From Spirogloea muscicola (taxonomy: Eukaryota; Streptophyta; Zygnematophyceae; Spirogloeales; Spirogloeaceae), in NCBI GenBank assembly GCA_009602725.1, contig WELB01000035.1, positions 270,115 to 287,831 of the forward strand: DNA of 17,717 nucleotides, read 5' to 3'. The stretch's first letter is position 1, and the number at the start of each line of letters is the position of its first letter. A program made the translations under genes and the position numbers. Below the pieces are notes generated by a model. The model was not told the DNA's origin. It saw only the letters and a program-made list of their open reading frames with translations, and did not search any database. Shown one piece after another: positions 1-9,080 of this stretch.

Positions 1-185
1 TGCCGCGGCGGGCCCGGAAGGCGGCTGGGGCCCGGGCGGCGCCGCTGCGGCGGGGTGACCGGCGTGCTTTGCGGACCGTCGACGGCCTCCGGCAGGAAGG
101 CCCCTCGCCCGCCCCGTGGAAGCCGCCGGCTCTCTCACGGCGTGGCTGCCGCAAGCGGTGAGGCGGCCCCCGAGGGCAGCCGGCC
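1..185. other. GC-rich upstream region of first gene
   Basis: Very GC-rich sequence ahead of the first candidate ATG at 186. I see no supported coding exon on either strand. It is probably 5' UTR or promoter of the Moco-sulfurase-like gene. Confidence 0.4.
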
Positions 186-2293
186 ATGGGCAGGTCGTGG
201 CGCTCGCTCCTGGGGATGAGGCAGAAGAAGCCGGCGGCGCCGGTCCCGGCGCCGGCGGCGACGGCGGCGGCGGCCAGGGGCGCGACCGCAGGCCCAAACC
301 CCGCCGCGTACTCGGGCAGGCCGGGCGCATGGGACAGGGTGAGCTTTCGGCACAGCCAACGCCCCACAGCCGCTGCCGCTGCCCAAGTGGGCGGCCATCG
401 CTAGCCAGTGCTTATGTATCGCCACGCATGGCGGCAAGCCATCGGGTCTCCTGGCCTCTGCTGACCCGTTGGAGACGGCGGGTTTTCCCCTCTGTGTGGC
501 GCCTGCAGCAGGTAGTACAGCCGCTCAAGTCGGCACCAGCCTTCCTTCGCACCGGCACGGAGCTCGTGGACTTCACTTGCCTGCCTCAGGTGAGCCACAA
601 CAGCATGCTGCATGCGCCACCAGCCAGCGCTGGGACCTTAGTGCATGGCCGTTTGCGGCGCGATGGTCGCCGTCTGTGTCGCGCCCAAGCCGCTGTGGCT
701 GCAGTGCGGGCCTGAGATCTGTGGCTGCCGCGCCACCCGTTGCAGCCCTATGGGCTGCTCAACCTCTTGTGTGGCGATGTGTTGGCCCCTTCCTTGCGAT
801 CTACACCGGCCAGGCTTCTTGGTCGTCTTGGCACTGCATGGTGGTTACTCATACGCCGCGCCACCTCGCTCCTTGCGCAGGCGGCCCTTAATGAGGGGCT
901 GGAGGAGTTCGAACTACGGTCCAAGGTACTTGAGTACATGGACATCGATGACGGGGAGTACACAGTGCTGCTCACTGCCGACGCCGCCGCAGCACTCAAG
1001 GTGACTGCCCTCCCGCTACCCATTTGAAAGACTGCCTCCCTCACTCTTAGTCGCACGTCAACTTTGTGCCGGTGGCAGATAAGCACCTTCCTACTGCCAT
1101 GCCCTGGGTGGAAGCCTTGTCGTCTACTGATGCTGGATTGTGATGCTAGATGGGGCACTTAAGGCATCGGAGATCCAGGTCTCTGACAGGTCCCTCTGTT
1201 GCTCCTCCCTCTTATCTCTCATGCAGCTGGTGGCGTCATGCTTCCCCTTCACCAAATCAATGGCGCTCGTGACTGCATACGAGCACCACCAGAGCAGTGC
1301 CACAGGCTTCCTTGAGGCTGCGCACAAGCATGCACACGAGGCGGGCACGCGAGTCGCGGCGGCGCCCATCTCTAGCTGGCTAGACATGAGCGTCAATGGG
1401 CCTGGTTTGCGGCGACTACTGGTTGGCGACATGGGATCCAGTGGCGGTGGGCGCCGCAAGGAGGGCAGCCTGCCGCCCCCAGCGCCGCTGCCGCCAGCCA
1501 CATCCGAGACAACGCGCGGGCTGTTCGTGTTGCCCTCGCAGGCGCGTGTGTCGGGCCTGCGTGACAAGCTTGATTGGATCATTGAGGCACAGAATACGGG
1601 CTGGCACGTTCTGCTCGATGGCACTGACATGTCGGCCTCGGACCTGGAGCTCCTGGACCTGCACTCATACAAGCCAGACTTCATTGCCTGCTCTTTCAGC
1701 AAGGTCGGCAAGCAATACCTCCTCCTGACCCTCTACATTGTTTGTGAAATCATGCACACTGCCTTGTGACTTTATCGAATGATGGCCTGAGGCTACTCCT
1801 ACTGTCGCCATGTCTCCTCCGGCAGGTGTTCCAGGTTGAAGTTGGATATCCCTTTGGCGCCCTCCTTGTCAAAAAAGGCTTTACTTTGCAGCCCAAGCGG
1901 CATCTGCAGCAGTTGGCGGACCATGGCCTTCGCCGGTTCTCCATGACGGGCGAGAAGGGCTCCGGACGGCGCTACTCGATGACGGGGCCGCAGTCGCACC
2001 GGCTGCGTCGCGCCAGCTTCGTGGAGATTGTTGATAGCCTTGCGAAGCGATTGTCATGGGAGCGCACCTCGCCATCAGCACACAAGGCCACGCGCGTGGG
2101 GCCCGACGACAATGATCTCAGCCCGCCCGCGCCACCGTGCTTCACATTCCGGGCTCGCGGCGAGACGCCGGCGCCACCCCCTAGCGCCGCCTACCAGGAG
2201 TCGGCGCTGTACCAGCTTCCCGCTAGAAGTGACCAGCTGGTCAAGGAGAAGTCCCTTCCTCACCCTGGTGGCAATGTCGTGCACACCCTGTGA
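186..2293 (+). CDS. Molybdenum-cofactor-sulfurase-like protein (class V aminotransferase fold), no MOSC domain
   Basis: The central exons match the PLP-dependent NifS/Moco-sulfurase-like family found in plants. Exons: 186-338 (start, Ala/Pro-rich), 509-589, 746 to about 778 or reading on, 881-1000, 1227-1703, 1826-2293 (stop). The introns at 1001-1226 and 1704-1825 are GT..AG and keep phase 0. Recognisable parts are FELRSKVLEYMDIDDGEYTV, then LVASCFPF, then LFVLPSQARVSGLRDKLDW, WHVLLDGTDM, PDFIACSFSK and GYPFGALLVKKG. The Lys of SFSK sits where the family carries the PLP-binding Lys, and the Asp of LLDGTDM where the PLP-ring Asp lies. The C terminus ends about 155 residues into the last exon and is basic and Ser/Pro-rich. 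It lacks the C-terminal MOSC domain of true Moco sulfurases such as ABA3. True Moco sulfurase activity is therefore unproven; a related cysteine-desulfurase-like role is possible. The two 5' exons have weaker support (the match there is poor), and the end of exon 3 is undecided. The estimated length is 440-480 aa. Confidence 0.78.
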
Positions 2294-3021
2294 GGCAGGT
2301 TGCCAGCTTGAGGCGTGGTCTTCGAGACATTGCAACGCATTCTTTGCTGGAGTGCTGCAGCAGTAGACCAATCGCAGAGGGCTGCATAACTTGCATTGCT
2401 GCTCTCTGTCCGCATAACCTCTCTCTTGGCTTAGCTGGGAGCACCTTAGCACTGGTCTTGGTTGACATGGAACAACCTGCACCAGCGCCGCACGTCTGGC
2501 AAGCCTACAGACCGGTTGTGCCACTCTTTTTGTAGATACAGAGTACTCCTGCCGCTGCGCTCTTGCCCGTGCCTGGGGCACACCCGTGCTCCGCAGCATC
2601 AGCTCGCCTGGACGAGCCTGCTTGATTGCTGCCCCATTATTGCCTGATCTTCCCATTATTTGGCCTCAGTGTGCCACTTACAGGCACCCACCAAACTTGC
2701 CACCTTATCTTGCTTCCAATAGTGAAGCTCATCATGCTGCTTGAGTAGCCTCTCTGGGGCTCTGGTGGTTTAGCTGCCACGATGTACTCTACCTCCCTCG
2801 TTTTGGTTGAGGTCTGTGAAGTTTATTGTGGGGCAGTTCTACTCGTTCCCACATTGATATACGCTACATCCTTCTTGTTGTGCACGCTGTGCTTGGCTTG
2901 ACAGTCAACTGGCACTGAATCATCCATCAATTTCATGTCTTCTATAATCATGACTTGCTGCATATATTGTATACCTTGCCTTGGCATGCAAGAAGTACAC
3001 AGCTGTCTGGTGCTGGTACAA
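2294..3021. other. Intergenic region between convergent genes
   Basis: This stretch lies between the stop of the + strand Moco-sulfurase-like gene and the stop of the - strand HEI10 gene, so it should hold both 3' UTRs. I see no coding exon, RNA gene or repeat in it. Base composition falls to AT-rich and T-rich past about 2640, as expected for non-coding sequence. Confidence 0.5.
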
Positions 3022-4666
3022 TCACCTACTCTGCCCTGGCCACTTTCTTAAAGGAGATAAGAGGAGGTTCCGCAGGGCGTTTGATGGATTGGTAGTAGTG
3101 GGAGTAAAGACTGAGGTGTCTGCGGTGGGGAATGGCGAAGCTCGGTAATGGATTGAAGGGCTCAAGCCGGCAGGGCTGCCTCCTGTGCGCGCCCGAGGGG
3201 GCAGGGATGGCGCATCAAAGATGGGCGTCCTGTCCCTCGGCATGTTCATGTTGCCTGCTGATTGAGGCCGTGCATCAAATAGCGATGTGCGCTCCCTCCG
3301 GCCACTGGATGGCATGATGGTCCCCCTCTTCAACAAATCATACTCTGTCTTTAGTGAGTCGTACATTTCCTCCAGCTTTCTTTTCTGTCTGTCACACATA
3401 GTGCACTCAAAAGGAATGCCATGGTTGCTCAGCTGCCATCCCTTGACCAAGTATGCCGGGCAAGCAGGAGCACTTCGCGGAAGATATCAGAGGATCCTCA
3501 CCTGGACTTTTCGGAGTACTTCTCTTGCAATTCCGTTCTGTCTTTTACTAGGCTCTCCTTTTCATGTTCAAGGGCTTGAGCCCTCTTCATGGCTTTCTGG
3601 TAGGCAGCATGGACCTGCTCTAGCTTCTCTAGGTACTTTGCTTGAACCTCCTCGAACCTGGCCTTCAATTGCATTGCCTTGGTAACGGTCACCTGGGACT
3701 CTACGTCCTTTTGCCCAATCCAGAAGACCACACCTTTGAACGCACTTTTCATTACTGCGTTCATGTCAAGGCTCACATGGTAGCACTTCAAAATTGAATA
3801 GCGACATCGCAAGATTGCATGGACATTGTGTCGTGGTAATGCACTCAGGCCGTCTTAAGGCCGTATGCATGAAGACCTCCATCATGCTAGATTGGAGGTA
3901 GTCACAAGCTTAAGGTCAGGATACTGCTGTGAGGAGGGATTCCAGCCATGATCATCTAGACCATCAGCATGAGCACCACAACCAAGTCTTAGTCATCAAG
4001 TCGTAATCACCATATTATCGATCGGATTATACTTGTTTGTAAAGGTTTGACAATCATAGCCAGCAGCATGATGAATAACGTTGAGAAGGTGAAAGGCTTA
4101 TACGAGCAACCACTGAACCAGCACAATGAGCATACAGTAGGAGCAGCGAGGAGTACGTTTATCCAGTCATCAGAGGGGCTTATGTCCACAGCCTTCATAT
4201 TGCTGCAAGTTCGCAGAGCTGCATATATGAGCTGACTAGCCTGAAGGTAATGAAGCCAGTCCAGAGGCAGCATATGCGCAGAATTTGTCACTCAGTCTAC
4301 GTTCCATCACATGACAACAAAACACGATACACGCCAACAATCGGCTTTCTCAACATCCATTCATGCCGCGTGCTATACCTCTTGGACAGAGCGTGCTCGC
4401 AGAGCGGGCATGTCCCAGCCTGCAGGATCCGGCTTGCATCATCCGTGCCTGGCTTTCAAGATCAGCGCCAACTTCCGCATCATGCAAGGAGCTCCAGGGC
4501 CACAGTGGTGGACAGCAAGAAGCGAGGTTACTTCATCTAGAGGAAATGAAGGGACTGCAGACAATTTGATGCAGCAAGGCACTGCAGCCAGCTCACAGAA
4601 GATGTGGCCACAGGTGGTGGCAATAGCGCGGCCGTCCAGGGTCTTCCAGCAGCCGTTGCACTTCAT
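3022..4666 (-). CDS. HEI10: HEI10 / CCNB1IP1-type RING E3 ligase, meiotic crossover factor
   Basis: Five exons on the minus strand, all with GT..AG introns that keep frame: 4597-4666, 4379-4448, 4157-4202, 3502-3785, 3022-3388. Together they encode 278 aa, the usual size for this family (human about 277). The N-terminal RING begins MKCNGCW and has Cys3, Cys6, Cys19, His21, Cys24, then Cys37-Pro-Leu-Cys40. It is followed by KAVDISPSDDWIN (the family's vDI.P...WIN motif), MKSAFKGVVFWIGQKD, and a long Glu/Lys-rich coiled coil at about 85-175 that includes LEQVHAAYQKAMKRAQ and RQKRKLEEMYDSLK. The tail is Ser/Pro/Arg-rich, with two FDA-containing segments and the conserved end motif ALRNLLLSPLRK. 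In animals, fungi and plants these proteins act on meiotic chromosomes, coarsening into foci that mark class I crossovers, and probably act as a SUMO or ubiquitin E3. The four introns are 148, 176, 371 and 113 bases. Every junction matches the family alignment without gaps, so the gene looks intact. Confidence 0.95.
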
Positions 4667-5760
4667 CTGTCGCGCGCGCGAAGCCCCGCCGCCGGCTCGC
4701 TGTCCGGCGACTCAGGTACGGCTCCGCATGGTCTCATGCATGTATGTTTACAAAGGTCGGGCGGCAGCGCGGCGAATGCTCCAGATCCGGACGCCTGGTC
4801 TCGGCCGCCTGCAGGCGCAGCACCACCGCCTGTGCCGCCGGTCCCTCTCGTCGTCCGGGGGCTCCTCTGCGGCCTCGCCTGGTCAGCCGATGGCGCGGGC
4901 GGGGGCGGGAGGAGCGCTGAGGGAGGGAGGACTAGCATCTGGACATAAGGAGGCGCTCGGTCACACGTCTGTGTCCCAGCGGAGACGGGGGAGAGAGGCC
5001 GGCAGAGGGGACTTAATTAACGGCCAGCTCTTCGTACTGGCCCACGGCGATGGCCTGATCTGCATGCAGCTTAAGTGGCGGCCCTTAGGGCCGCCGCCGC
5101 CACTACAGGCAAGGCTCTGGCCCTAGCTTGTTGCCACGGCCCCTAGTTTGTAAGTGCGACGCATTGCAATTCAAGCGGCTTCTCTCCGCTACTGCAGGGC
5201 GCTGCTGAGTAGCAGATTTGACAGACATGCACGGAAGGCTTCTTCTTCGGGCTGGTTGCCCACGATGTCACCGGTCAAGCGACTAGACATGCACGAAGAC
5301 ATTTACGAGTGCCTTCAGCTGAGGGCACAGCTTATTGACTGAGGTGTCTTGCCCCAGATTTGTTGATGGTAACTGAACAATTTAGTGTAGTGGTTGGCGC
5401 TCAGGATGGACCTCTGCATCAGTTCATTTAAGGATGTCATCATGGATTTGAAGTCATCACATCACAACCTAGATGAGAGAGGTGTGCTTAGACTTTGCGG
5501 TACTTCACGCAGTTGTGTGTAATGTTGGTGCTCCACGCGGGTAAATAAATTTAGCAGTGACCATAAGATGGTGCCAAATATAGCTTCATAGATCGTGATG
5601 CTTCACGTGGATTATGTGCAGATTGGCTGCATGATGCCTCCTAGAGTGGCCTGATACAAGGCATCCATGTGGTGGCTGCGAGTGATTGTTTCAAGAGCAG
5701 GCACGAGGGCTCGCAAATGCCATTCGGGGCACAACATGCTCTTAAATTGATACATTATGC
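4667..5760. other. HEI10 upstream region and 3' flank of the next gene
   Basis: The block next to the HEI10 ATG (4671-5120) is GC-rich and starts with a run of five CG dinucleotides at 4671-4680. The rest (5130-5760) is AT-richer and should include the 3' UTR of the minus-strand gene ending at 5761. Long open frames occur in the GC-rich block on both strands, but none resembles a protein family or has convincing splice borders. I call no gene here. Confidence 0.45.
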
Positions 5761-6708
5761 TCAATTCGGTTCATTTTGACTTGCCGAAGCATTCTTGGAC
5801 TGCTGGAAGGAGTTAGCAGGCTGAGCTACATTCTCAACGCTCTGTTCTATTTCGACCTCTTTGGTCAGCTTAGCAGACACCTCACTCACACCTTCCTGAT
5901 ATCCAGCCACGAATTGTTGGAGAGCATCTCGATATGCGGCGGCCCTTGTCATATATATGTGCCGCAGAGCTGGTTTTAGTCCTTCTCCTCCAACCCGGGC
6001 TATGACAGCTGCAAAATTTAGTAGACTTGTAAGTCGAGACCACGAAGTCTACGTCATTTGCCACATAGACAGCACACGTCAAGCTTCAGTACTAAGGCCT
6101 GCACTATGAGCATGTGTGAATGAGCTGCATGATCAAAATTAGCACTCGAGTCAAGAACGTCTCTCTGACTTGAACTTACCGTCAAAGACGATACTGTGAG
6201 AGGGATGCAGATTCATACCCATCTCTTCAGCCATTGTAGCTTCGCCCATCTCTCCCTTCAGGTCCTTCCTTGAGGCAGTACTCCTGTCTTCACGAGGACT
6301 CATCCATGTTTGCTTATACTCCACCCATGAGTCCACCAGGACCTGATCCAATGCAAGCCAGACAGACTCGTGTCAATTGCATATATGCTGCTCTTCAAGT
6401 TGATTATCCAAAGACTAGAACTTTATACAACATCAACACAGCACGCTGCTGGCCTGGCGTGCCCTTGTGCAGGTTGTACCTTTTGGCGTTCTTGCCAAGT
6501 CAAACGTCGTCGAGGTGGTGGACGCAAGTGAGGAGGGTCAGGGATGGATGAAGGGAACACAATCTCGGGCAAGTCGTAACGTAGCCACGCCAATGACTTC
6601 CTCCAAAGAGCAGCGAGCTTCATGGAAGAAGCAGGCTCCTAGCGGAAGCTCAGTGCAGCCAGAGATGGTTTCAGCACTCACCAAAGCACTCTGAGCAGTA
6701 GCCAGCAT
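5761..6708 (-). CDS. Unrecognised 199-aa protein (four exons)
   Basis: Minus-strand exons 6682-6708, 6480-6617, 6180-6366 and 5761-6008 join in frame to 600 bases (199 aa plus stop). Donors are GTGAGT, GTACAA and GTAAGT; acceptors are ATGAAG, ACACGAG and TTTTGCAG. The 6367 acceptor lacks a pyrimidine tract and is the weakest. The protein starts MLATAQSAL. A Trp-rich segment follows (WRKSLAWLRYDLPEIVFPSS), then a Pro/Arg-rich linker ending TWQERQK. Next is a helical stretch with LALDQVLVDSWVEYKQTW. The C-terminal helical part includes ARVGGEGLKPALRHIY and AAYRDALQQFVAGYQEG, and the tail is polar. There is no signal peptide or membrane span. I do not recognise the family and assign no function. 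An in-frame ATG at 6838-6840 could extend the N terminus by 44 residues, but the intervening sequence looks like 5' UTR. The clean frame joining and the protein-like motifs argue for a real gene. Confidence 0.65.
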
Positions 6709-6915
6709 GCTACAGACTGTTGCGAAGGAGGACTTGCTTCGCCGGGGCGTACATTCGCTTTGATTGAGATGCCACGACTGCCATCTGGTATGAAGGCGCT
6801 TCAATCGTAACAGTTGGTGTTGATGCCTTACCTTGACCATGGCCGATGCATGGGACCTGACCAGGTCCAGCTAGTGACTAAGTTCAGACATCTTCTTCAA
6901 CACTCGAGCAACCCA

Positions 6916-7296
6916 TCAATCAAGGCGTGGCGCTACCGGAAGCTGCAACTTCGCGAGCCTTCGCCGCTCCCTCTGAGGAGCGGATGCGCAGTTCCGTTTA
7001 TCAGGTCGACCTCTCAATACCGGCCGGACTGCCCAACGAAGTGGCGTCTCCGGTGGGCGCTTTTAACGGGGCTAAGTGGCATGGCTCTGTCGGCAGCTGA
7101 CAGCACCACAGGGCTTCGCAGGCACCGCGGGCCTTGGGAGCAGCTGCGAATAAGCATCTGTGGGCGAGCTCACCCGGCGCTCCCAGTATGGCAAGTCGCA
7201 CACGAAGTCGTATACGGTGCCGAGTGAGAGGCAGAGCCCCGCATTCACGGCCACGAGAGCCAGTGCAGCCGCCAGCGGGCGCTTGGTCTCGGGCAT
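6916..7296 (-). CDS. Possible small single-span membrane protein
   Basis: The exon at 7174-7296 (minus) starts MPETKRPLAAALAL. It has one hydrophobic helix at residues 7-26 and ends with DFVCDLPYWERR, followed at once by a strong GTGAGC donor. An acceptor TTGCAG with a nine-codon exon at 6916-6942 would close a 49-aa protein in phase 0. Read without splicing, the frame instead continues to a stop at 7072. An in-frame ATG at 7420-7422 would add a Pro/Ala-rich leader of 42 residues. The combination of a short basic N terminus, one span and a charged end resembles small organelle membrane subunits, but I recognise no family. The first exon is plausible; the second is a guess. Confidence 0.38.
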
Positions 7297-7590
7297 CCGA
7301 CCCGCCTCCTTCGTCGGGGGCCCGCCACTCCCGAGCGCGCGGCGTCGGCTGCTGTCGGACAATCGCGGCGGCGGCAGCAGCGGCGGCGGGGCGGCGGCGG
7401 CGGCAGGCGGCGGCTGGCTCACGCCGAGGCGAAGGCGGCCCCTCGATGGAACAGCCGGTCCCTTCCCGGCGATGAACGGCGGGGCAACGTTACATGTAAG
7501 CCGTTGGCCGAGTCGTCGCGGCTACAAGCGCGGGAACCCCACCCCGGCGAAGCCCCACCCCCTCCCGCGCCTCGACGTGCTACCCCGTGA

Positions 7591-8163
7591 TCACTGTGGG
7601 CCTACCGGTGATTCACTCCTGTGGATCTGCTTGCCTCTATTGTAGAAGGCGCGGCCAGATTGACTGGTGGCTGTGAGAGGCCAGCCCAAAGGAATGGACA
7701 TTGTAGTGATTCCGCTCTGGCCTTCTTGAAGAATGAATGGTATCCTGCTTTTTGCGCCACGCGGCCCTTTTTCAGTAATGAAGTCCTCCAATAAAAGCCT
7801 GTTCCAGAGGCAGGCAATGGCTCCCTTTCGCGCCAGCCGGAGCCGCTCAAAAGCTTCCACGGTGGGGCCCCGCACCCTCGCCGCCGCTCCAGACGGCAGG
7901 CTCAGCGACGGAGCTGGCAGCGGCGGCGGCGGAGCTGGTGGCGGCGGCGGCGGCGGCGCTGACGGCGGGGAGCCGTGCGCAGGCGGCCGGCTCAGGCCCT
8001 TGCTGGAGAGGCGCTCTTGAGGGACCCATCCCCCGACCTTCAGGCTCACGTAGCTCGTGCCTCGTGCCAAGCTGCCGCCAGAGTCCAGGCTGCCCGGGGC
8101 GGCCCGCCTTGGCAGCACCCGCGCCCATAGCTGCTGAGCAGTCGTACTCGCTGCGGACGCCAT
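7591..8163 (-). CDS. Doubtful GC-rich reading frame, divergent from RPA3
   Basis: This open frame starts MASAASTTAQQLWARVLPRR at the ATG whose complement overlaps the RPA3 ATG in a single CATG. The first 60 residues are basic with few acids, like an organelle presequence. They run into a Pro/Ala/Ser-rich low-complexity block encoded by the CCG repeats at about 7915-7960, then AFERLRLARKG. The last 80 residues are encoded by AT-richer sequence and may be intron or UTR. Other frames in the same GC-rich block are also long, so length alone is weak evidence. I recognise no family. It could be a first exon, or simply RPA3 promoter sequence. Confidence 0.25.
   Translation of the reverse strand: MASAASTTAQQLWARVLPRRAAPGSLDSGGSLARGTSYVSLKVGGWVPQERLSSKGLSRPPAHGSPPSAPPPPPPPAPPPPLPAPSLSLPSGAAARVRGPTVEAFERLRLARKGAIACLWNRLLLEDFITEKGPRGAKSRIPFILQEGQSGITTMSIPLGWPLTATSQSGRAFYNRGKQIHRSESPVGPQ
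7917..7960. repeat. GGC/GGA trinucleotide repeat block
   Basis: Interrupted GGC repeats around a GGAGCTGGTGG core, in the region upstream of RPA3. On the minus strand they read as a Pro-rich run in the doubtful reading frame. Confidence 0.7.
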
Positions 8164-8761
8164 GGACATGTCGGCGCCGGCTCCAATGGTGAACGCTGAC
8201 CTGATGCGGCGCCATGCTGGGCGGCGTGTGCGGGCCGTCATCAAGGTGACGGCAGGCCTCACCTTGCAGCCTGCCTTCTCTGGCTGTCACCATCGTCGTG
8301 GCGCCGCTTGCTTTTGCCTAGCATCTCCCAATCTGCTGCCGCTGCACTGGTGCCGGCTGACTTGAGCACCAAACAGCCTGCTGACCGCCTGCGAGATTGC
8401 TGGCTATTTCAGGTGCTCAGGCAGCCAGGAGACGGCACGGTGCAGGGTCAGGCCCCGGACGGCGCCCAGATCACCGTCCGCTCGCCGTCGGGCATCGCTT
8501 ATCCAAGCTCTTATGCTGAGGTCATTGGCCTAGTGGAGGGCGACAACGTGCTCCGTGAGGAGGCTGTGACCAGCTTTGGTGATTCCTTCGGTGAGCCTGC
8601 TAGCTGCTTCACAGACGTCTAACCAAAAAAGGCTGCAGGATTTAGGACGTCCTGATTTCTGGTACTGATGGCCATTGACCTCCATATATGTCGCAGATAT
8701 GGCATCCTACAACCAGCTGTGTATCCTTGCCAATGGCAAACACCAGGCCCTGTTTGTTTAA
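8162..8761 (+). CDS. RPA3: Replication protein A 14-kDa subunit (RPA3/RFA3)
   Basis: Three exons, 8162-8245, 8413-8590 and 8697-8761, give 327 bases and a 108-aa protein, the length of plant RPA3. The introns are GT..AG (8246-8412 and 8591-8696) in phases 0 and 1. The protein starts MDMSAPAPMVNADLMRRHAG, with RVRAVIKVLR forming the first strand of the single OB fold. It continues with SSYAEVIGLVEGDNVLREE, then TSFGDSFD and the C-terminal helix segment YNQLCILANGKHQALF, which matches the conserved trimerisation helix end (sYnqLC.LanG...LF). RPA3 is the smallest subunit of the nuclear ssDNA-binding heterotrimer used in replication, repair and recombination. If the second intron is not removed, the frame reaches a stop at 8622 and loses the C-terminal helix needed for trimer assembly. 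The start is supported by the family's MD.SsPa.fvN N terminus. Confidence 0.94.
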
Positions 8762-9080
8762 TCTCCAGAAACAGCAGACAGACAGCAAACAGACTCTACC
8801 CAGGCCCTTGCCAAGAGAAACCTGTTCTTGAGAAAGCAATGAGCTCTACTGCCCACCAGAGCAAATGCACTACTATGTGCACAACGATTGAAAACTTCTT
8901 CATCTGCAAGCTATTCTGGTAAAATTGAAGCCCACTTATCTGCTCAGTAGGAATCCAAGACAGCAGGCTCGTTGAGCCAGCATGAGTACACTAAGAGGTA
9001 GTGTGCATTTGCAAAGAAGAATGGATGAGCAAGTCTCTTACTAAGGAGAAGCCCCAAGTACTGCTCTTTCTAGACTAACT
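8762..9080. other. Intergenic region between convergent genes
   Basis: Lies between the RPA3 stop and the stop of the minus-strand 245-aa gene. It is AT-rich, and I see no coding exon. It should contain both 3' UTRs. Confidence 0.5.

Noticed and set aside
135-437. Minus-strand Arg-rich open frame at the left end
   Set aside because: Its Arg and Pro runs are the mirror of GCG/GCC repeats on the other strand, and no splice sites or motifs support it.
4311-5126. Long + strand open frame (271 codons) over the HEI10 start and promoter
   Set aside because: It runs antisense through the verified RING exons and then through GC-rich low-complexity sequence, with no protein-like motif.
7160-7645. + strand 161-codon frame near 7400
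   Set aside because: Antisense to the candidate small membrane protein and made mostly of GGC-repeat residues (Gly and Ala), with no recognisable domain.
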